Assembly: GCA_010365215.1 (NCBI GenBank)
Contig: JAAFGT010000042.1
Coordinates: 22,782-57,908 of the forward strand
From: Acidipila sp.
GTDB taxonomy: Bacteria > Acidobacteriota > Terriglobia > Acidiferrales > UBA7541
Length of the DNA stretch: 35,127 nucleotides
Direction: 5' to 3'
Every line of letters begins with the position of its first letter. The first letter of the stretch is position 1. The position numbers were made by a program, and so were the translations under genes. Positions 24,146 through 32,044 of the stretch are shown here, piece after piece. Under the pieces are notes generated by a model. The model was not told the origin of the DNA and searched no databases. It saw only the letters and a program-made list of their open reading frames with translations.

Positions 24146-24877
24146 ATGGCTTACAAAACGCTCCAGTCGTTGCGACTCTACGAGCAGATCGTTCAACAAA
24201 TTGAAGATTCCATCCTGCAGGGTGCGCTCAAGCCCGGCGACCAGCTGCCGGCCGAGCGGGAGTTAGCGCAGCAGTTCGGTGTCAGCCGCACGGCGGTCCG
24301 CGAAGCAGTGAAGGTTTTAAGAGAAAAAGGACTGGTTGAAGCATATTCCGGCCGTGGAACATTCATCACCGACGGCACCTCGCAGGCCATCCGTCAATCG
24401 CTCGATCTGATGATCAAGATCGGGCAGCCCGAAGGCTCCACGCACCTGGTGGAAGTGCGCGAAATTCTGGAACCGGAGATTGCCGCGCTGGCGGCAACGC
24501 GAGGAGAAGAGCAGCACCTCACGGCGATGCGCGAAGCCGTTGCGGTGATGGAGGGCGCCGGCACCAACGCCGAGGCGTTCATCGAGGCGGATCTCGATTT
24601 CCATCTTTCGCTTGCCGAAGCCGCCGCGAATCCGGTTATCTTGTCGCTCATCGATTCCATCGTTGGACTGCTGCGCGAACAGCGGCTGACCATCTTTACC
24701 GTGCCAGGCGGCCCCGAGCGGGGTCAGTTCCACCACAAAAAAATCCTCGAGGCCATCGAGCATCGTGCTCCGGAACGGGCGCGCGAAGCGATGCGCGCGC
24801 ATCTGCAGCAGGTGCGCACCGATACGCGCGCTTTCGCGGCCAAGCGCGAGCCGGCGCTTTCCAAATCGGTTTCGTAA
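24146..24877 (+). CDS. GntR-family transcriptional regulator, FadR subfamily (FCD domain)
   Basis: This 243-residue protein has an N-terminal winged helix-turn-helix with the GntR signature KPGDQLPAERELAQQFGVSR, then TAVREAVKVLREKGLVEAYSGRGTFI (about residues 30-75). The C-terminal all-helical FCD domain has putative metal-binding residues D and H in EADLDFHLSLAEAA, H in QFHHKKILEAI and H in REAMRAHLQ. The FCD domain senses a small organic acid or its CoA ester in relatives such as FadR, LldR and PdhR. The ribosome site GGAGGG is four nt before the ATG. It heads the operon of the dehydrogenase genes. The sites of FadR-type sequence at 2462, 19483, 19597, 22385, 22503 and 24040 are its likely targets; it would act as a repressor at those covering a -10. 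The effector is unknown. Confidence 0.9.
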   Translation: MAYKTLQSLRLYEQIVQQIEDSILQGALKPGDQLPAERELAQQFGVSRTAVREAVKVLREKGLVEAYSGRGTFITDGTSQAIRQSLDLMIKIGQPEGSTHLVEVREILEPEIAALAATRGEEQHLTAMREAVAVMEGAGTNAEAFIEADLDFHLSLAEAAANPVILSLIDSIVGLLREQRLTIFTVPGGPERGQFHHKKILEAIEHRAPERAREAMRAHLQQVRTDTRAFAAKREPALSKSVS

Positions 24878-24895
24878 GACGGGAGTTTTGTCAGG

Positions 24896-25777
24896 ATGGC
24901 TAATCTCGGATTTGTAGGCCTCGGCGTGATGGGCGGAAACATGGTGAACCGCCTGCTGAGCAAAGGTCACAGCGTAACCGGCTACAACCGCACCCGCGCC
25001 AAGGCGGAATGGCTGATTGGGCGCGGGATGCGCTGGGCCGATTCCCCGCGAGCCGTATGCGCCGCAGCGGATATTGTTTTCTCAATGGTCACCAATTCCG
25101 CGGCGCTGAATATCATTGCCGAGGGGCCCGACGGCTTGCTGGCCGGACTCGCCGCGGGCAAGACGCTGATCGACATGAGCACGGTGAGTCCCACGGTGAG
25201 CCGGGCTCTGGCGCAAAAAGTTCGCGAGAAAGGTGCTGACCTTGTTGACGCGCCGGTATCCGGCAGCGTGATCACTCTTCAGGAAGGCAAGCTCTCCGTG
25301 ATGGTGGGCGGCCGCCGCGAAACCTTCGATCGCGTGAAGCCAGTGCTCGACGACATCGGCCCGAAAGTTACCCACGTGGGCGGGAACGGGCAAGCGCTGG
25401 TGATGAAAATCGCCACCAACCTCAGCCTCGCCGTGCAGATGCTCGCTTTCTCCGAAGCCGTCTTGCTGGCGGAAAAAGGCGGCATCGCGCGCGAGACCGC
25501 TGTCGACGTTTTAACGCACAGCGTCATCGCTTCACCCATGGTTCAGTACCGCGGGCCCTTCGTCCTGAAAATGCCGGAAGAGGCCTGGTTCGACGTAAAC
25601 ATGATGCAAAAAGACATGCTGCTGGCCCTCGAACTGGGGCGCCAGTTCGACGTCCCCCTGCCCACCACCGCGGCGACGAACGAATTCCTCTCCGCCGCTC
25701 GCGGCATGGGATGGGCCAAGAAGGATTTTGCCGTGGTCTTCGATGTACTAGCGCGCATGTCCGGAGTGGAAAGATGA
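24896..25777 (+). CDS. Beta-hydroxyacid dehydrogenase, 3-hydroxyisobutyrate/tartronate-semialdehyde-reductase-like
   Basis: This 293-residue protein has the family length. The N-terminal Rossmann motif is GFVGLGVMGGNM (residues 5-16). The substrate-binding block DAPVSGSVITLQEGKLSVMVGG matches the family signature DAPVSGG, with the third-position Gly changed to Ser-Val. The catalytic lysine is K171 in LVMKIATNLSL. It probably interconverts a beta-hydroxyacid and a semialdehyde with NAD(P)H in the cytoplasm, which would link it to the semialdehyde-type aldehyde dehydrogenase just upstream. Its TGA overlaps the ATG of the E1alpha gene (ATGA), so translation is coupled. The exact substrate is not known. 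Confidence 0.88.
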   Translation: MANLGFVGLGVMGGNMVNRLLSKGHSVTGYNRTRAKAEWLIGRGMRWADSPRAVCAAADIVFSMVTNSAALNIIAEGPDGLLAGLAAGKTLIDMSTVSPTVSRALAQKVREKGADLVDAPVSGSVITLQEGKLSVMVGGRRETFDRVKPVLDDIGPKVTHVGGNGQALVMKIATNLSLAVQMLAFSEAVLLAEKGGIARETAVDVLTHSVIASPMVQYRGPFVLKMPEEAWFDVNMMQKDMLLALELGRQFDVPLPTTAATNEFLSAARGMGWAKKDFAVVFDVLARMSGVER

Positions 25778-26772
25778 AGACGGTGGCTGACCGCCGAACG
25801 AAAATCGAGACAGGCACGGGCGCGGAACTTTGGCTGCACATGTACCGGCAGATGACCGCCATTCGCTTGTTCGAGGAGCAGGTCAACGAGCTCTATACTC
25901 GCGCGCTCATGCCCGGCCTCGCGCATCTTTACGTGGGCGAAGAAGCCGTGGCGGTGGGAGTCTGCGAAGCCCTCACCCCCGAGGATTACATCACCAGCAC
26001 GCATCGCGGTCACGGCCACTGCCTAGCCAAAGGCGCCGCGCCAGACCGCATGTTTGCCGAGCTGCTGGGCAAGGAAGCGGGGTACTGCAAAGGCAAAGGC
26101 GGGTCGATGCATATTGCCGACCCTACCACCGGAAATCTTGGCGCGAACGCTATCGTCGCCGGAAGCACGGGGATTGCCACCGGCGCGGCCTTTTCCGCCA
26201 AGCAATTGGGAACTAAACAGGTGGCCGTCTGCTTTTTTGGCGAAGGGGCGCTGGGACAAGGCGTGCTTTATGAAGTGATGAATCTGGCGCAACTCTGGAA
26301 GTTGCCGGTGATCTACGTCTGCGAAAATAATTTTTATAATGAATACACGCATTACCTGGAAACGACGGCCGGCGACATTCAGGCGCGCGCCGCGGCTTTT
26401 GGAATGCCCGCGGAAAGCGTGGATGGCCAAGACGTGCGCGCCGTGCATGCCATCGCTACCCGGCTGGTGGAGCGTGCGCGCCGCGGAGAAGGTCCCGCAT
26501 TTCTGGTGTGCAATACCTACAGGATGCGCGGCCATCATGTGGGCGACATCAATCGCGAGTATTACCGCTCAAAAAAGGAAGAGCAGGAATGGGGAGATCG
26601 AGATCCCATCAAGCGCCTGGGCGACTGGCTGATAAAAGAAAAGCATGCCGGCGCGGAAACTCTCCATGACATGGAATCAGAAATTCGCCGCGAGATGGAA
26701 GCAGCGGTGAAGTTTGCTGTAGCCGCCGCCTATCCCGGCCCGGAAGAAGTCGACCAGGACGTCTATGCCTGA
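25774..26772 (+). CDS. 2-oxoacid dehydrogenase E1 component, alpha subunit (pyruvate/acetoin dehydrogenase type)
   Basis: From the ATG at 25774 this is 332 residues. This start overlaps the previous stop by 4 bp and has GGAG 7 nt upstream; an earlier in-frame ATG inside the previous gene is not needed. Family features are TSTHRGHGHCLAKG (substrate loop), KGKGGSMHIAD and the thiamine-diphosphate motif from GEGALGQG to CENN, where Glu replaces the usual Asp of GDG. RMRGHHVGD near the C-terminus is the phosphorylation-loop region of E1alpha. With E1beta and E2 from the same operon it forms a complex that decarboxylates a 2-oxoacid or cleaves acetoin and yields an acyl-CoA. Pyruvate, branched-chain 2-oxoacids and acetoin are all possible. 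Confidence 0.9.
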   Translation: MKTVADRRTKIETGTGAELWLHMYRQMTAIRLFEEQVNELYTRALMPGLAHLYVGEEAVAVGVCEALTPEDYITSTHRGHGHCLAKGAAPDRMFAELLGKEAGYCKGKGGSMHIADPTTGNLGANAIVAGSTGIATGAAFSAKQLGTKQVAVCFFGEGALGQGVLYEVMNLAQLWKLPVIYVCENNFYNEYTHYLETTAGDIQARAAAFGMPAESVDGQDVRAVHAIATRLVERARRGEGPAFLVCNTYRMRGHHVGDINREYYRSKKEEQEWGDRDPIKRLGDWLIKEKHAGAETLHDMESEIRREMEAAVKFAVAAAYPGPEEVDQDVYA

Positions 26773-27772
26773 AATCGCTACAAAAGAAACTACGCGCGAA
26801 ATTACCTTCGCCGAAGCCGTGCGCGAGGCGCTGGCAGAAGAGATGCGCCGCGACTCGCGCGTAGTGATTCTCGGCGAAGACGTGGCCGAGGCAGGCACGC
26901 CCTTCAAAGTTTTGTCCGGCTTGGTGGAAGAATTTGGCACCCAGCGCGTCATCGATACGCCCATCTCCGAAGCCGGCTTCACCGGACTGGCCGTGGGCGC
27001 GGCCATGACCGGCCTGCGCCCCGTAGTCGATATCATGTTTGGAGACTTCATCACCCTGACCATGGACCAGATGGTGAACCAGGCGGCGAAAGTGCACTAC
27101 ATGTCGGGAGGAAAGTGGAAGGTCCCCATGGTGATGCGCACCACGCTGGGAGCCGCGCGACGCTCGGCCGCGCAACATTCGCAATCCCTTCATGCCTGGT
27201 TCAGCCACGTGCCGGGACTGAAAGTGGTTTTGCCGTCCACGCCTTACGACGCCAAGGGACTGCTCAAGACGGCCATCCGCGACGAAAATCCCGTAATCTT
27301 TTTCGAAGACAAAATGATGTTCAAGATGAAGGGTCCCGTCCCGCTCGAGGAATACACCATTCCTCTGGGAGTGGCCGACGTGAAGCGCGTGGGAACCGAC
27401 ATCACATTCGTGGCCACCAGCAGCATGGTGCAGGTAGCGCTCGCTGCGGCGGTCATGCTTGAAGAGATTGGAATCAGCGCCGAAGTGATCGACCCGCGCA
27501 CCACCTGGCCGCTCGATGAAAAGACTCTGGTGGAATCGGCCAAAAAAACTTCTCGCGCCATCGTGATCGATGAAGGGTATGGACGGTACGGTGTGACTGC
27601 CGAGCTTGCCGCGGTAATTGCGGAAGGCGCATTTTTCAATCTGGATGCCCCGGTGAAACGGCTGGGAGCAATGCATGTTCCCATCCCCTTTTCTCCGCCG
27701 CTCGAAGATGCCACGGTTCCCAACGAGCAGATGGTCTTCGATGCCGCGCGCAAACTTTGCGGCCGATCCTGA
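26765..27772 (+). CDS. 2-oxoacid dehydrogenase E1 component, beta subunit
   Basis: This 335-residue protein has the family length. It starts ITFAEAVREALAEEMRRD, carries VVILGEDV, and has RVIDTPISEAGFTGLAVGAAMTG, with the Glu that activates thiamine diphosphate. QAAKVHYMSGGKWKVPMV and RRSAAQHSQSLHAWFSHVPG are also E1beta blocks. The C-terminal transketolase-like domain (VIDPRTTWPLD) is complete. The gene overlaps the E1alpha end by 8 bp (ATGCCTGA), as is usual for the alpha/beta heterotetramer. The M24-type gene follows after 23 bp, where E2 would normally be expected. Confidence 0.92.
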   Translation: MPEIATKETTREITFAEAVREALAEEMRRDSRVVILGEDVAEAGTPFKVLSGLVEEFGTQRVIDTPISEAGFTGLAVGAAMTGLRPVVDIMFGDFITLTMDQMVNQAAKVHYMSGGKWKVPMVMRTTLGAARRSAAQHSQSLHAWFSHVPGLKVVLPSTPYDAKGLLKTAIRDENPVIFFEDKMMFKMKGPVPLEEYTIPLGVADVKRVGTDITFVATSSMVQVALAAAVMLEEIGISAEVIDPRTTWPLDEKTLVESAKKTSRAIVIDEGYGRYGVTAELAAVIAEGAFFNLDAPVKRLGAMHVPIPFSPPLEDATVPNEQMVFDAARKLCGRS

Positions 27773-27795
27773 CATTTTAGAACTGGAGGCGGGCG

Positions 27796-29154
27796 ATGGC
27801 ACTACCGACATATGGCACCATGGCCGTCGATTGGGAGCAGCGCATCGACTTCGACCGGCTGCGCAAGGAACGTCTGGCGCGCGCCAAGGCTCTGCTGGAC
27901 AAATCCGAGATGGGCGCGCTGCTGTGCTTCGACATGAACAATGTGCGTTATCTGACTTCCACGCACATCGGCAGCTGGGCGCAGGACAAGATCAGTCGCT
28001 TCGCTTTGCTGGCGCGGAATGACGAGCCGATTCTCTGGGACTTCGGCTCCGCCGCGCGCCATCACCAGCTCCACTGCCCGTGGCTGGGCGAGCGCTCGCG
28101 CGCCGGAATTTCGCTGCTGCGCGGCGCCATGTCGCCGGAAATGGGGCGCGCCGAAGACGTTGCCAAAAAAATCCGCATCGAGCTGGAGAAGCGTGGCCTG
28201 CACAAGCAGCCGCTGGGCGTCGACATCATCGAGCCGCCAGTGCTCTTTGCGTTGCAGCGCGAGGGAATCACCGTGGTCGATGGGCAGCAGCTGATGTCGG
28301 ATACACGCGTCATTAAAACGCGCGATGAAATCGCGCTGCTCAACACCTCCGCCATGATGGTCGACGCCGCTTACGACGAGCTGTACCGCGCCATGAAACC
28401 GGGAATGCGCGAAAATGAGGCCGTCGGCCTGGTGAGCAAAGTGCTCTATGACCTGGGCTCGGAATACGTCGAAGCCGTGAATGCTATTTCCGGCGAGCGC
28501 TGTAACCCTCACCCGCACGTTTTCTCGGACCGTGTGCTGCGCCCCGGCGATCCGGTTTATTACGACATTCTCCATTCCTACATGGGCTATCGCACCTGCT
28601 ACTACCGCTGCTTCACCATCGGCTACGCCTCGCACAGCATGATTGACGCGTATAAACGCTGCCGTGAATATCTCGACGCCGCCATCTCGCTGGTTCGCCC
28701 CGGCCGCACCACCGGCGAAATCGCTTCGCTGTGGCCCAAGGCGCAAGAGTTCGGATTTCCCGACGAGGAAGCAGCCTTCGCGCTGCAATACGGCCACGGA
28801 ATCGGCCTGGCCATCTGGGAAAAGCCGGTGATCAGCCGCCTGGTTTCGCTCGACCATCCCTATGAGATCAAGCCTGGCATGGTCTTCGCTCTCGAAACGT
28901 TCTGGCCTTCCACCGACGGCTGGAGCGCCGCGCGCATCGAAGAAGAAATTGTGGTCACCGAGACCGGACACGAAGTCATCACGCGATTCCCCGCCGAAGA
29001 ATTGCTGGTGGCCGGCGCGCACTATTTTACGGTCAACGGTCCGCTGCCCAGGGCGCGCGAGCACGAGGCCGCTCCCAGCCAGCGCGTGGTCGACATGGTG
29101 GAAGCCAGCGCCCGGACCGAACGCGTGCCGGTTACCAGTAACGTTAGGGACTAA
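27796..29154 (+). CDS. M24-family (creatinase/Xaa-Pro peptidase fold) protein with an altered metal site
   Basis: This 452-residue protein has an N-terminal creatinase domain (about 20-180) and a C-terminal pita-bread domain (about 190-420). Of the five usual metal ligands, D257 (VYYDILHSY), H334 (QYGHGIGL), E367 (FALETFW) and one Glu of R-I-E-E-E (382-384) are present. The second Asp, normally in the pattern D-x10-D, is replaced by C268 (GYRTCYYR). Creatinase, which needs no metal, also lacks canonical ligands, and other members include DMSP lyase and ectoine hydrolase, so a non-peptidase role is likely. It lies inside a 2-oxoacid dehydrogenase operon with a good GGAGG ribosome site. The substrate is not known. 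Confidence 0.82.
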   Translation: MALPTYGTMAVDWEQRIDFDRLRKERLARAKALLDKSEMGALLCFDMNNVRYLTSTHIGSWAQDKISRFALLARNDEPILWDFGSAARHHQLHCPWLGERSRAGISLLRGAMSPEMGRAEDVAKKIRIELEKRGLHKQPLGVDIIEPPVLFALQREGITVVDGQQLMSDTRVIKTRDEIALLNTSAMMVDAAYDELYRAMKPGMRENEAVGLVSKVLYDLGSEYVEAVNAISGERCNPHPHVFSDRVLRPGDPVYYDILHSYMGYRTCYYRCFTIGYASHSMIDAYKRCREYLDAAISLVRPGRTTGEIASLWPKAQEFGFPDEEAAFALQYGHGIGLAIWEKPVISRLVSLDHPYEIKPGMVFALETFWPSTDGWSAARIEEEIVVTETGHEVITRFPAEELLVAGAHYFTVNGPLPRAREHEAAPSQRVVDMVEASARTERVPVTSNVRD

Positions 29155-29202
29155 CGTCGCGCATCAACGCTACCGGTCCGTCCATTCGGCGTCCCAAAAC
29201 TT

Positions 29203-30414
29203 ATGGCCATCAGCATCGTTATGCCCGCACTGGAAATGGCACAGGAAACCGGCAAGCTAATTTCCTGGCACAAAAAAGAAGGCGACCGCATCGCCAAGGG
29301 CGAGCCCTTACTCGAAGTCGAAACGGACAAAGCGGTGGTCGAGATCGAGGCTCCGGGTGAAGGCATCCTTGCCGGCATAAAAGCTCAGCCCGGCGATGTT
29401 GTGCCGGTCGGTCAAACGATAGCTTGGCTTGTTCAACCGGGTGAAGTCCCTCCCACCGATGTGGCTCCCACGAAATCGGCGCGCCAAGTGGTCAACGCGC
29501 CCGCGCAAGCGGCGGCGGCCCAAGCTGCCGGCAGTTCAACTTCCTCTGCCGGTGCGGAAATTAAAATCTCTCCCAAAGCTCGCCGCCTCGCGCGTGAACA
29601 AGGAGTCGACCTCGCCAAACTGCAAGGCTCGGGGCCCGGTGGAGAAATTCTCGCCTCGGATATTCTGGCTGCGGCGGGATCGCCAAGCGCGCTAAGCACC
29701 AGCACGCCAGTCACGGCTGCGCCTGCCGGCACGCTTGAAAAATCCAGCACGATCGCCCGCCTCATGGCCGAGCGCACCACCCACGGCTGGACCACCGTGC
29801 CGCATTTTTTTGTCGTGCGTGAAGTTGATGCCGGCGCGCTGGCCGACATTCGCGCGCGGCGCGGGCCAGAAATCGAAACGACGCACGGAGCGCGCCTCAC
29901 CTACACTGATCTGTTGATTGCGCTCGTAGCCCGCACGCTGGTACAGCATCCGCGCATCAACGCAAGCTGGGCTGGCGAAGGCGTGCGCCTCAACCCCGAC
30001 GTAAATATCGGCATCGCCGTGGCGGTCAACGATGGCGTAGTGGCAGCGGTAATTCCCCAATCCGACCGCGCCGCTTTGGGAGAAATTGCCATGCAACGGC
30101 GCGACCTGGCCAAGCGCGCCGAAGCCGGCCAGCTGCGCCCTGCTGACCTGGCCGGCGGAACATTCACCATCAGCAATTTGGGAATGTACAAAGTAGATGC
30201 CTTCAGCGCCATCATCATTCCCCCGCAAGCCGCAATTCTAGCCGTGGGCAACATCGTCGACCGCGTTGTGCCCGTGCAGGGCCAGGCCGGCATTCGTCCG
30301 ATGATGATCTTGACGCTGTCCTGTGACCACCGCGTCGCCGACGGCGCGCGCGCCGCCAAATTCATGAACGACCTGGCCGATGCAATTCACCAGCCTGAAA
30401 AGTGGCTGCGCTAA
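29203..30414 (+). CDS. 2-oxoacid dehydrogenase E2 component (dihydrolipoamide acyltransferase)
   Basis: This 403-residue protein has one N-terminal lipoyl domain with the lipoylated Lys at K43 (EVETDKAVVEIEAPGEG). An Ala/Pro/Ser-rich linker leads to an E3/E1-binding domain (KISPKARRLAREQGVDLAKL, about 122-141, then GSGPGGEI). The catalytic domain ends with the active-site motif D-H-R-V-A-D-G (H376, D380). It transfers the acyl group from lipoyl to CoA. No ribosome site is obvious in the 48 bp after the M24 gene. No dihydrolipoamide dehydrogenase (E3) is present, so the complex must borrow one encoded elsewhere. The acyl specificity is not determined. Confidence 0.92.
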   Translation: MAISIVMPALEMAQETGKLISWHKKEGDRIAKGEPLLEVETDKAVVEIEAPGEGILAGIKAQPGDVVPVGQTIAWLVQPGEVPPTDVAPTKSARQVVNAPAQAAAAQAAGSSTSSAGAEIKISPKARRLAREQGVDLAKLQGSGPGGEILASDILAAAGSPSALSTSTPVTAAPAGTLEKSSTIARLMAERTTHGWTTVPHFFVVREVDAGALADIRARRGPEIETTHGARLTYTDLLIALVARTLVQHPRINASWAGEGVRLNPDVNIGIAVAVNDGVVAAVIPQSDRAALGEIAMQRRDLAKRAEAGQLRPADLAGGTFTISNLGMYKVDAFSAIIIPPQAAILAVGNIVDRVVPVQGQAGIRPMMILTLSCDHRVADGARAAKFMNDLADAIHQPEKWLR

Positions 30415-30560
30415 TTTGCGCTTGCTGCGGCGCGCGCCTGCCGGAACAAAAACTTTTCTGCCGCACAAGCCTCATCGCTCGACCCTCGGTGAATTGAAAG
30501 CGCGTCACTTCTGTAAAGGTCGGGTAGAATACTCAAATTCATGACGCGGCTGGTCTCGTT

Positions 30561-30598
30561 TACAATTAGCTCCGCCATGTACAATCAGCTCCGCCAGC
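30561..30598 (+). repeat. 19-bp tandem repeat in the dctA leader
   Basis: TACAATTAGCTCCGCCATG (30561-30579) is directly followed by TACAATCAGCTCCGCCAGC (30580-30598); 16 of 19 positions match. It ends 19 bp before the dctA start codon and 10 bp before its ribosome site (CGAGG). A -10-like TAGAAT lies further upstream at 30524-30529. The repeat is probably in the transcribed leader and may bind a regulator or be a simple slippage product. Confidence 0.65.
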
Positions 30599-30617
30599 AA
30601 AGGGCGCCCGAGGTTCA

Positions 30618-31925
30618 ATGACGGAAAGCATTAGCGACACACGGCCTTCTGCAACCCTCGAGTCCCTCCCGTCTTCGCGTAATAAGCCCTTCTATTCCAC
30701 TTTGTGGGTGCAGGTGCTGATGGCCATGGCCCTGGCCGTCGTGTTTGGATACCTCTATCCGCAGAAAGCCGCGGCCATGAAGCCGCTCGGCGACGGATTT
30801 ATCCGCCTCATCACCATGGTCATAACCCTGATGATCTTTTGCACCGTGGTCACCGGCATCGCCGGCATGCAGGACATGAAGAAAATCGGCCGTGTAGGAG
30901 TTAAGGCGCTGCTGTATTTCGAGCTGGTCTCCACTCTGGCCCTTTTCATCGGCCTGGTGGTTGGCAACCTGGTGCATCCCGGCGCGGGATTCGACGTCAA
31001 CGTCGCTGCGCTCGATACCAAGGCCGTGGCGGATTATGCCGGGCAGGCGAAAGCGCAAAACGCTACGGATTTTATGCTGCACATTATTCCCACTACCGTC
31101 GTCGATGCCTTCGCCAAGGGTGACATCCTCCAGGTTCTGCTGGTTTCGCTGCTCTTCGGTTTTGCTTTATCTGCCATGGGCAAGCGCGCCAAGCCGCTGG
31201 TGGATCTGCTCGACGGGCTGATGCATGCGGTGTTTGGTGTTGTGGGAATCGTGATGCGGCTGGCCCCCATCGGGGCCTTCGGCGCGATGGCTTATACCAT
31301 TGGCAAGTATGGAGTGACATCGCTCGGGCCTCTGCTCAAACTGATTGCGCTGTTCTATTTTACTTGTGCGGTGTTCGTGCTCGTGGTCTTGGGAGCGATC
31401 GCCAGGGTGGCCGGATTCTCCATCCTCAAATTTCTTCTCTACATCAAAGAAGAGATCATCATCGTGCTGGGAGTCGCCTCCTCCGAACCTGCGCTGCCCA
31501 CGTTGATGGAAAAGATGGAAAACCTCGGGTGCTCAAAAGCGCTGGTAGGGCTGGTCCTTCCAACGGGCTACACATTCAACACCGACGGCACCAGCCTCTA
31601 TATGACCCTGGCGGCGCTCTTCGTGGCCCAGGCGACCAACACGCACCTAACGCTTTATCAGCAACTGACCATCTTTGCCGTCGCCGTGCTCACTTCCAAG
31701 GGCGCCAGCGGGATTCAAGGCGCTGCATTTATCGCCCTGGTTGCAACCTTGACGGCCTTTCCGATTATCCCGGTAGCGGGAATGGCTCTGCTTCTCGGCA
31801 TCGACCGGTTCATGGCCACCGCTCGCGCGGTGGTCAATATGCTCGGCAACGGAGTCGCCACAGTCGTGATAGCGCGCTGGGAAGGCGAGCTTGACGTCAA
31901 AACCTTGCGGCGCACTCTCGGTTGA
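30618..31925 (+). CDS. dctA: C4-dicarboxylate:cation symporter, DctA type (DAACS family)
   Basis: This 435-residue protein has the family length. It has multiple hydrophobic helices, beginning with [20 protein letters not shown]. The signatures [20 protein letters not shown], the serine-rich hairpin region around [13 protein letters not shown] and the substrate-binding motif [20 protein letters not shown] match DctA more closely than the glutamate carriers. It would import succinate, fumarate or malate with H+ or Na+ across the inner membrane. The ATG has CGAGG four nt upstream. It is separated from E2 by 203 bp and probably has its own promoter. It fits an island that feeds C4 and other organic acids into central metabolism. 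Confidence 0.88.
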   Translation: MTESISDTRPSATLESLPSSRNKPFYSTLWVQVLMAMALAVVFGYLYPQKAAAMKPLGDGFIRLITMVITLMIFCTVVTGIAGMQDMKKIGRVGVKALLYFELVSTLALFIGLVVGNLVHPGAGFDVNVAALDTKAVADYAGQAKAQNATDFMLHIIPTTVVDAFAKGDILQVLLVSLLFGFALSAMGKRAKPLVDLLDGLMHAVFGVVGIVMRLAPIGAFGAMAYTIGKYGVTSLGPLLKLIALFYFTCAVFVLVVLGAIARVAGFSILKFLLYIKEEIIIVLGVASSEPALPTLMEKMENLGCSKALVGLVLPTGYTFNTDGTSLYMTLAALFVAQATNTHLTLYQQLTIFAVAVLTSKGASGIQGAAFIALVATLTAFPIIPVAGMALLLGIDRFMATARAVVNMLGNGVATVVIARWEGELDVKTLRRTLG

Positions 31926-31990
31926 GACTCCGCAACTTTCAGCGGCGTGGTGCGTCTCGCCGATCGTGCAAAACCGCGCGCGATGGTAAA

Positions 31991-32017
31991 CCGTAGCGGT
32001 GCAGAACCGCAATACGG
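31991..32017 (+). other. Hairpin between dctA and the MFS gene
   Basis: CCGTA-GCGGT-GCAGA-ACCGC-AA-TACGG can fold into two 5-bp stems with a 5-nt loop and a 2-nt bulge. No T-run follows on the plus strand, so it is not a classic terminator. It ends 27 bp before the MFS start and could be a leader structure or an RNA processing site. Confidence 0.45.
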
Positions 32018-32044
32018 AACAAAACATTTTGCCTCGAGGTTGAA

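Noticed and set aside
270-29154. Creatinine breakdown pathway (creatininase-family protein plus creatinase-like M24 protein)
   Set aside because: The two genes are about 27 kb apart in different operons, both families have many other functions, and no sarcosine oxidase or urease genes are present.
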